DNA of 64,000 nt from Pseudomonadota bacterium. GTDB lineage: Bacteria > Desulfobacterota > Binatia > Binatales > Binataceae. A program made the translations under genes and the position numbers. How positions within the stretch are numbered: position 1 is the stretch's first letter; each line of letters starts with the position of its first letter. Location of the stretch: positions 470,067 to 534,066 of the forward strand of contig JAJPHZ010000016.1 in the NCBI GenBank assembly GCA_021325025.1. The letters are read 5' to 3'. The notes beneath the pieces were generated by a model. The model saw only the letters and a list, made by a program, of their open reading frames with translations. It ran no database searches and was not told where the DNA came from. Below, piece by piece: positions 59,904 through 64,000 of this stretch.

Positions 59904-60084
59904 GGAATTGGTAAAAGGAGCGGTTCATCATCAACCGCTGCCGCAACACCCTGCCATTGCTGCGCTAAAAGGGCGGCTTGGGCAACGCTTCTGTACCGCA
60001 GGCTGGGGATAAATCGTCGCGGCGTGGGCCAACATCCGGCGCTGCGGTCTTGATTGTGCCGGGCACTGACGTAAACAGGAACCG

Positions 60085-61179
60085 ATGGAGCCGGTCCCAG
60101 CGCCAGAGCCGGGAGCAATCGAGCGGCGATGGGTCGAAATTACCGTCGGCGCCGGCATTCCGTTGCTGGTGGCGCTGGGATGCCTGAAGGTCCTGCTCCC
60201 CTTTGCTTCCGCCATCCTGTGGGCGGTGGTGCTATGCCTGTCGACCTGGCCGCTGTACGAACGTCTGCGCCGCCATCTGGGCCTGCGCGAGCGCCGCACG
60301 ATGGCGGCCCTGCTGATGACGCTAAGCCTGGCGCTGATCGCGGTAGCGCCCTTCGCAATCGCGTTCTGGAGCCTGTCGGAAGAGGCCAAAGTGGTGACCA
60401 AAGCGGCGGCCCGCGAAGTCGAGCATTGGCCCCCGCCGCTTCCGCAATGGCTGGCCGGCCTGCCCACGGTGGGTCCGCGCCTTAAGGCCTACTGGGAGCA
60501 ACCCAGTCCGGCACAGGCTGCCCAGCGCGCCCGCGAGATTGACCGCCTGATGGAAGAGGCGCGCCACCTGACGGTGCGGGTGGTGGGCGCGATCGGGCGG
60601 GGAATTTTACAGACCCTGCTGAGTCTTTTTGTAGCGTTCTTCCTCTACCGGGAGGGAGAAACGCTGGCGCTGCGCCTGCGTGCCGTGATGAGCCGGATCG
60701 CCGGAGTCAAGCGCGGGGCGCGCATCCTGGCGATCGCGCATGCCACGATTATCGGGGTCATCTTCGGTGTGCTGGGTACGGCGCTGGTGCAGGGACTGGT
60801 GGCGGAAATCGGCTTTGCGGCGGCCCGCGTTCCGGGCGCCTTTCTGCTTGCCTTCTTGACCTTCGCCATCTCGATCATTCCCTTCGGCCCTGCCGTCATA
60901 TGGGTGCCCGCGGTGCTGTGGCTCTTGCATCAGGGAAGCCACGGGGCGGCGATCTTCCTGGCACTGTGGTCGATCGCGGGCCATGGTGTGGTGGACACCT
61001 TTATCAAACCGCTGCTCATCAGCCGCGGCGGCAGCCTGCCGTTGGTGCTGGTGCTGCTGGGCGTGCTCGGCGGCGCGACCGCCTTCGGGTTTATCGGCGT
61101 GTTCCTTGGGCCGACGCTGCTGGCGGTCGGCTATCGATGGCTGGATGACTGGAGCGCCGAAGTTGCCGCCACGTCATGA
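60085..61179 (+). CDS. AI-2E family transporter
   Basis: Multi-pass; FASAILWAVVLCLSTWPLYERL...GVLGTALVQGLVAEIGFAAARVPGAFLLAFLTFAISIIPFGPAVIWVPAVLWLL...SRGGSLPLVLVLLGVLGGATAFGFIGVFLGPTLLAVGY. Confidence 0.92.
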   Translation: MEPVPAPEPGAIERRWVEITVGAGIPLLVALGCLKVLLPFASAILWAVVLCLSTWPLYERLRRHLGLRERRTMAALLMTLSLALIAVAPFAIAFWSLSEEAKVVTKAAAREVEHWPPPLPQWLAGLPTVGPRLKAYWEQPSPAQAAQRAREIDRLMEEARHLTVRVVGAIGRGILQTLLSLFVAFFLYREGETLALRLRAVMSRIAGVKRGARILAIAHATIIGVIFGVLGTALVQGLVAEIGFAAARVPGAFLLAFLTFAISIIPFGPAVIWVPAVLWLLHQGSHGAAIFLALWSIAGHGVVDTFIKPLLISRGGSLPLVLVLLGVLGGATAFGFIGVFLGPTLLAVGYRWLDDWSAEVAATS

Positions 61180-61236
61180 GCGCCGGGCGCTTCCCAAACC
61201 CTGGTTCGGCAAAGCCGCGAAGCCAAACTGGCGCTG

Positions 61237-61791
61237 CTAGAATCGCCTGCCCGTGCCGCTGGCGGTTAGATTCAAAATCGGCGCCTTGCAGGTGGTCGGA
61301 CCGGGCGGGGGCCCTTCAGCATACGACCCCGAATCCAGGCCATTGATCGTAATTGTGATGTCGTTGTCCCCGATCTTGCCCAGCGCGGTGAAAGACACAT
61401 TGTTCAGCGCGGTTGCAGAACACGCCGCAGGCCGGCCGACAAAAGCGGTGGTAAAAGTCCCGTTGGCTTCGAAGCCGCCATTGCCCTTGTCGGCTACCGT
61501 ATAAGTGCCGGTGCCCTTGAAATTGGGCGACGTGCAATTGGTGGCGCCGATGTTGATCCCGAGGTTGCTGATGAGGATTTGGCCATGACCGAACTGGATC
61601 AAGACATCGTAGAGTGCGGCGGGCACGGTGCCGGACACCTTGCAGGCCCCACTGGTAGCAGAGCCGATTGCTGCCGTTCCGCTGGTGCTTATCCCCCATG
61701 TCCCGGCAAGCGGATCCGACTGGGCACTAACAGTGCCGCCGGCCAGCAACATCGCTGCGATGAGGCCAAGAGCTACAAGTACATTCTTCAT
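61237..61791 (-). CDS. Secreted protein of unknown function
   Basis: MKNVLVALGLIAAMLLAGGTVSAQSDPLAGTWGIS signal peptide; Gly/Thr/Asn-rich beta-type sequence. Confidence 0.75.
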   Translation of the reverse strand: MKNVLVALGLIAAMLLAGGTVSAQSDPLAGTWGISTSGTAAIGSATSGACKVSGTVPAALYDVLIQFGHGQILISNLGINIGATNCTSPNFKGTGTYTVADKGNGGFEANGTFTTAFVGRPAACSATALNNVSFTALGKIGDNDITITINGLDSGSYAEGPPPGPTTCKAPILNLTASGTGRRF

Positions 61792-61949
61792 AAATCCTCC
61801 GCGCGATAGGCCGGTTTAGCCGAAATCCGGCCGCTTCATTTCAAAACTGCTATAGATTGCACTCGAACCTAACTTTTTGCAGAAGAGAGATCAAGCCGCG
61901 CCGAGCGATGTGCCCCGAGCGCGGCGCCTATGCCCCGGCCGCGGTTGCG

Positions 61950-62705
61950 CTATTGCGCGGCGACTGCTTTTAGGATGTCGGCCGCCAGTTCGGGGCGGCA
62001 AATGATCAGGTCGGGCAGGTAGGGATCGGGTTGATTGTAGCGCAGCGGCGCGCCGTCCAGGCGCGATACGTGCAGACCGGCCGCCGCCGCGACTCCAGCC
62101 GGCGCCGCCGAATCCCATTCGAATTGTCCGCCGCTGTGGACGTAGGCGTGCGCTTCGCCGCGCACCACTGCCATCGCCTTGGCACCTGCCGATCCCATGT
62201 GCACCAGGTCTCCGTGCAACAACTCGGCGACCTTTTGCGCGACCTCGGGCGGGCGCGTGCGGCTGACCAGGATGCGCGGGCGTCCGGGCGGCGGCGGCGC
62301 GATGGGCGGCGGATCGACGCTGGATAGCGTCAGGCCCAGGCCGGGCAGGCTGACCGCGCATGCGGCCGGGATACCGTCGACCACCAGCGCGACGTGGACC
62401 GCCCAGTCGGTGCGCTGCTCCGAATACTCGCGCGTGCCGTCGAGCGGATCGATGATCCACACTCGTTGCTTTTCCAGACGCGCCTCGTCGTCCTTGTCCT
62501 CTTCGGACAGCAGGCCGTCATTGGGATAGGTCTCGCGAATGATCCTGGTGATGAAGGCGTTGGAGATCGTGTCCCCGACCGCGCCCAACGCCTTCTTTTG
62601 CAGTAGTCCCCGCTTGCGCACAGTCAGCAGAAGTTCACCTGCGCCCTCCGCGATTAGCGCGGCGGCCTTGGCATCATCGGAATTCGCTTTCGACATTTCC
62701 CTCAA
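61950..62705 (-). CDS. Inositol monophosphatase / CysQ-like phosphatase
   Basis: GLLSEEDKDDEARLEKQRVWIIDPLDGTREYSEQRTDWAVHVALVVDG; EE...DPLDGT motif. Confidence 0.93.
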   Translation of the reverse strand: MREMSKANSDDAKAAALIAEGAGELLLTVRKRGLLQKKALGAVGDTISNAFITRIIRETYPNDGLLSEEDKDDEARLEKQRVWIIDPLDGTREYSEQRTDWAVHVALVVDGIPAACAVSLPGLGLTLSSVDPPPIAPPPPGRPRILVSRTRPPEVAQKVAELLHGDLVHMGSAGAKAMAVVRGEAHAYVHSGGQFEWDSAAPAGVAAAAGLHVSRLDGAPLRYNQPDPYLPDLIICRPELAADILKAVAAQ

Positions 62706-62845
62706 GCCCGATGCGAGACGGATGAATCCGCGGTCCGGAAATCAGCGCCGCATACGTCTACCATATCCGTTTTCAGCGAAGATAGATGCGGGGCGGGGAT
62801 GAGCAAGGACGGCGGAGGTGACAATAGTACGGCGCCGTAAGAAGA

Positions 62846-62870
62846 CGGGGCCGGAACGGTTCCGGCCCCG
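62846..62870 (-). terminator. Intrinsic terminator downstream of DUF1329 gene
   Basis: CGGGGCCGGAA-CGG-TTCCGGCCCCG perfect 11-bp stem, followed on minus by TCTTCTT. Confidence 0.7.
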
Positions 62871-62887
62871 CAGGTCTTTGCGTGAGG

Positions 62888-64000
62888 CTAGCGCATGATG
62901 CGCGACAGGCCGCCGGGGAAGGCGAAGGTCTCGGCGTCCTGCAGGTCGGTGGATGCGTTCTTGTCGATCTCGGGAATCGTCCCGATGGTGCTGACGCTGG
63001 CATGGGTGTTTTGCAGGTCCCAGATCGCATCCTCGGTCGCGGCGGGAATGGTCACCATCTCGCCGTCATTGAGCTTGACCACTCCCAGCGAGTTCTTGTT
63101 GACCTTCCACAGCTTCTCCTGTTTGTCGTAGGTCTCGTAATACAGCGTGCCCCAGTTCTGCTTGTCCACGTAAAATACCTTGTGGGCGTAGCAGTAGTCC
63201 TTGTTGATGGGCTGGACGTCGATGATGTAGGCGTCGCGCACCTCCCACTTGCCCATCTCCGCCTTGGGCCATCCGGGAACCGGCAGCTTGGTGTGCAGTA
63301 CCTTGTCCAGGTTGGCGCGGTCGCCGGTGCCCTTGGCGATGTCGGCGTGGACAATCGCCAGCACCTTCTTTTCGCCCAGGTAGCGGGCGTTGAACAGGCC
63401 AAGCTGGAAGGCGATACCGCCAGAGTTGTCATCCTGCGCCCAGTCGGTGCCCAGAATCGGCGAGCAGCGCGCCGCGCTCGACAGCCGCAGCGGCCGGCGC
63501 AACGAGGGCAGGAAGACGTAGGTTTCCTGCACCGCGCTGGGGTCGTCGCGCTGCAGGTCCAGCGCCGTGGTGTACTTGCTCTGCTCGGGAATCAGCAGCA
63601 GATCGCGCGTGCTGTGATAAAAGCCCGACGCATAGGGCAGATCGATCGGATAGGGCGAGTCGCTCAGATGCATGAGCTGCCAGGTCGTGGCGATCGATTC
63701 CTCGGGTGTGGTGTTGCCGTAGCGGTCTTCGATGAAGAAATGGCTGTGGTAGCTGATCAGGAAGGGCCAGAAGTCGTACCACAGGTCGAACATGATCTTG
63801 GTGCCCAACTCCGGCTCGGTGGGATTGGCAAACGGCATTCCTGCCACATAGCCCTCAATTCCGTAGCCGCCGCTGGGCAATTTGACCAGCCGCGCCTGAT
63901 GGCCGTACTTCTCGGCGTTGGCCTGCACTTGCTTGGGCAGCGGCGTGGCGATGGTGGGACCGACGTTGATGGCAAAGTCGGGGCCGTCGCCAATCTTGAA
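62888..64000 (-). CDS. DUF1329 family protein (runs off window end)
   Basis: Frame stays open to the window edge; GDGPDFAINVGPTIATPLPKQVQANAEKYGHQARLVKLPSGGYGIEGYVAGMPFANPTEPELGTK; RRPLRLSSAARCSPILGTDWAQDDNSGG. Confidence 0.9.
   Translation of the reverse strand, partial: FKIGDGPDFAINVGPTIATPLPKQVQANAEKYGHQARLVKLPSGGYGIEGYVAGMPFANPTEPELGTKIMFDLWYDFWPFLISYHSHFFIEDRYGNTTPEESIATTWQLMHLSDSPYPIDLPYASGFYHSTRDLLLIPEQSKYTTALDLQRDDPSAVQETYVFLPSLRRPLRLSSAARCSPILGTDWAQDDNSGGIAFQLGLFNARYLGEKKVLAIVHADIAKGTGDRANLDKVLHTKLPVPGWPKAEMGKWEVRDAYIIDVQPINKDYCYAHKVFYVDKQNWGTLYYETYDKQEKLWKVNKNSLGVVKLNDGEMVTIPAATEDAIWDLQNTHASVSTIGTIPEIDKNASTDLQDAETFAFPGGLSRIMR

Overview
High-GC bacterial chromosome window, gene-dense on both strands. 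Several flavin/F420-dependent LLM-class oxidoreductases, three DUF1329 proteins and SDRs suggest an uncultured soil lineage such as Candidatus Binatota (inference only). Most of the window is ordinary metabolic or housekeeping sequence: GH15 glucoamylase-like, paired M16 peptidases, TatD, CbiZ-CbiB-CobD cobinamide salvage, Tpx, SOD, RpoD, SufT, AI-2E transporter, permease. The standout region is ~25.1-44.6 kb. It reads as a fluoride-response island with FIVE crcB-type (fluoride) riboswitch aptamers within 7.6 kb, three on + and two on -. They precede CrcB, a DUF190-4xCBS protein, a CPA-type antiporter plus UspA, a zinc-ribbon AAA/NTPase, and two separate dynamin-like GTPases. One dynamin-like GTPase sits in a ~10-kb tightly packed operon with Cys/His proteins, a phosphoesterase, a HEAT-repeat protein, an MFS transporter and two MutS-like ATPases. 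Three of the five aptamers share a paired substitution, A6/U38 to G6/C38 in T. petrophila aptamer numbering. These three precede the NTPase-type genes, while the canonical aptamers precede the ion-export genes. No rRNA, CRISPR array or intact tRNA was seen.
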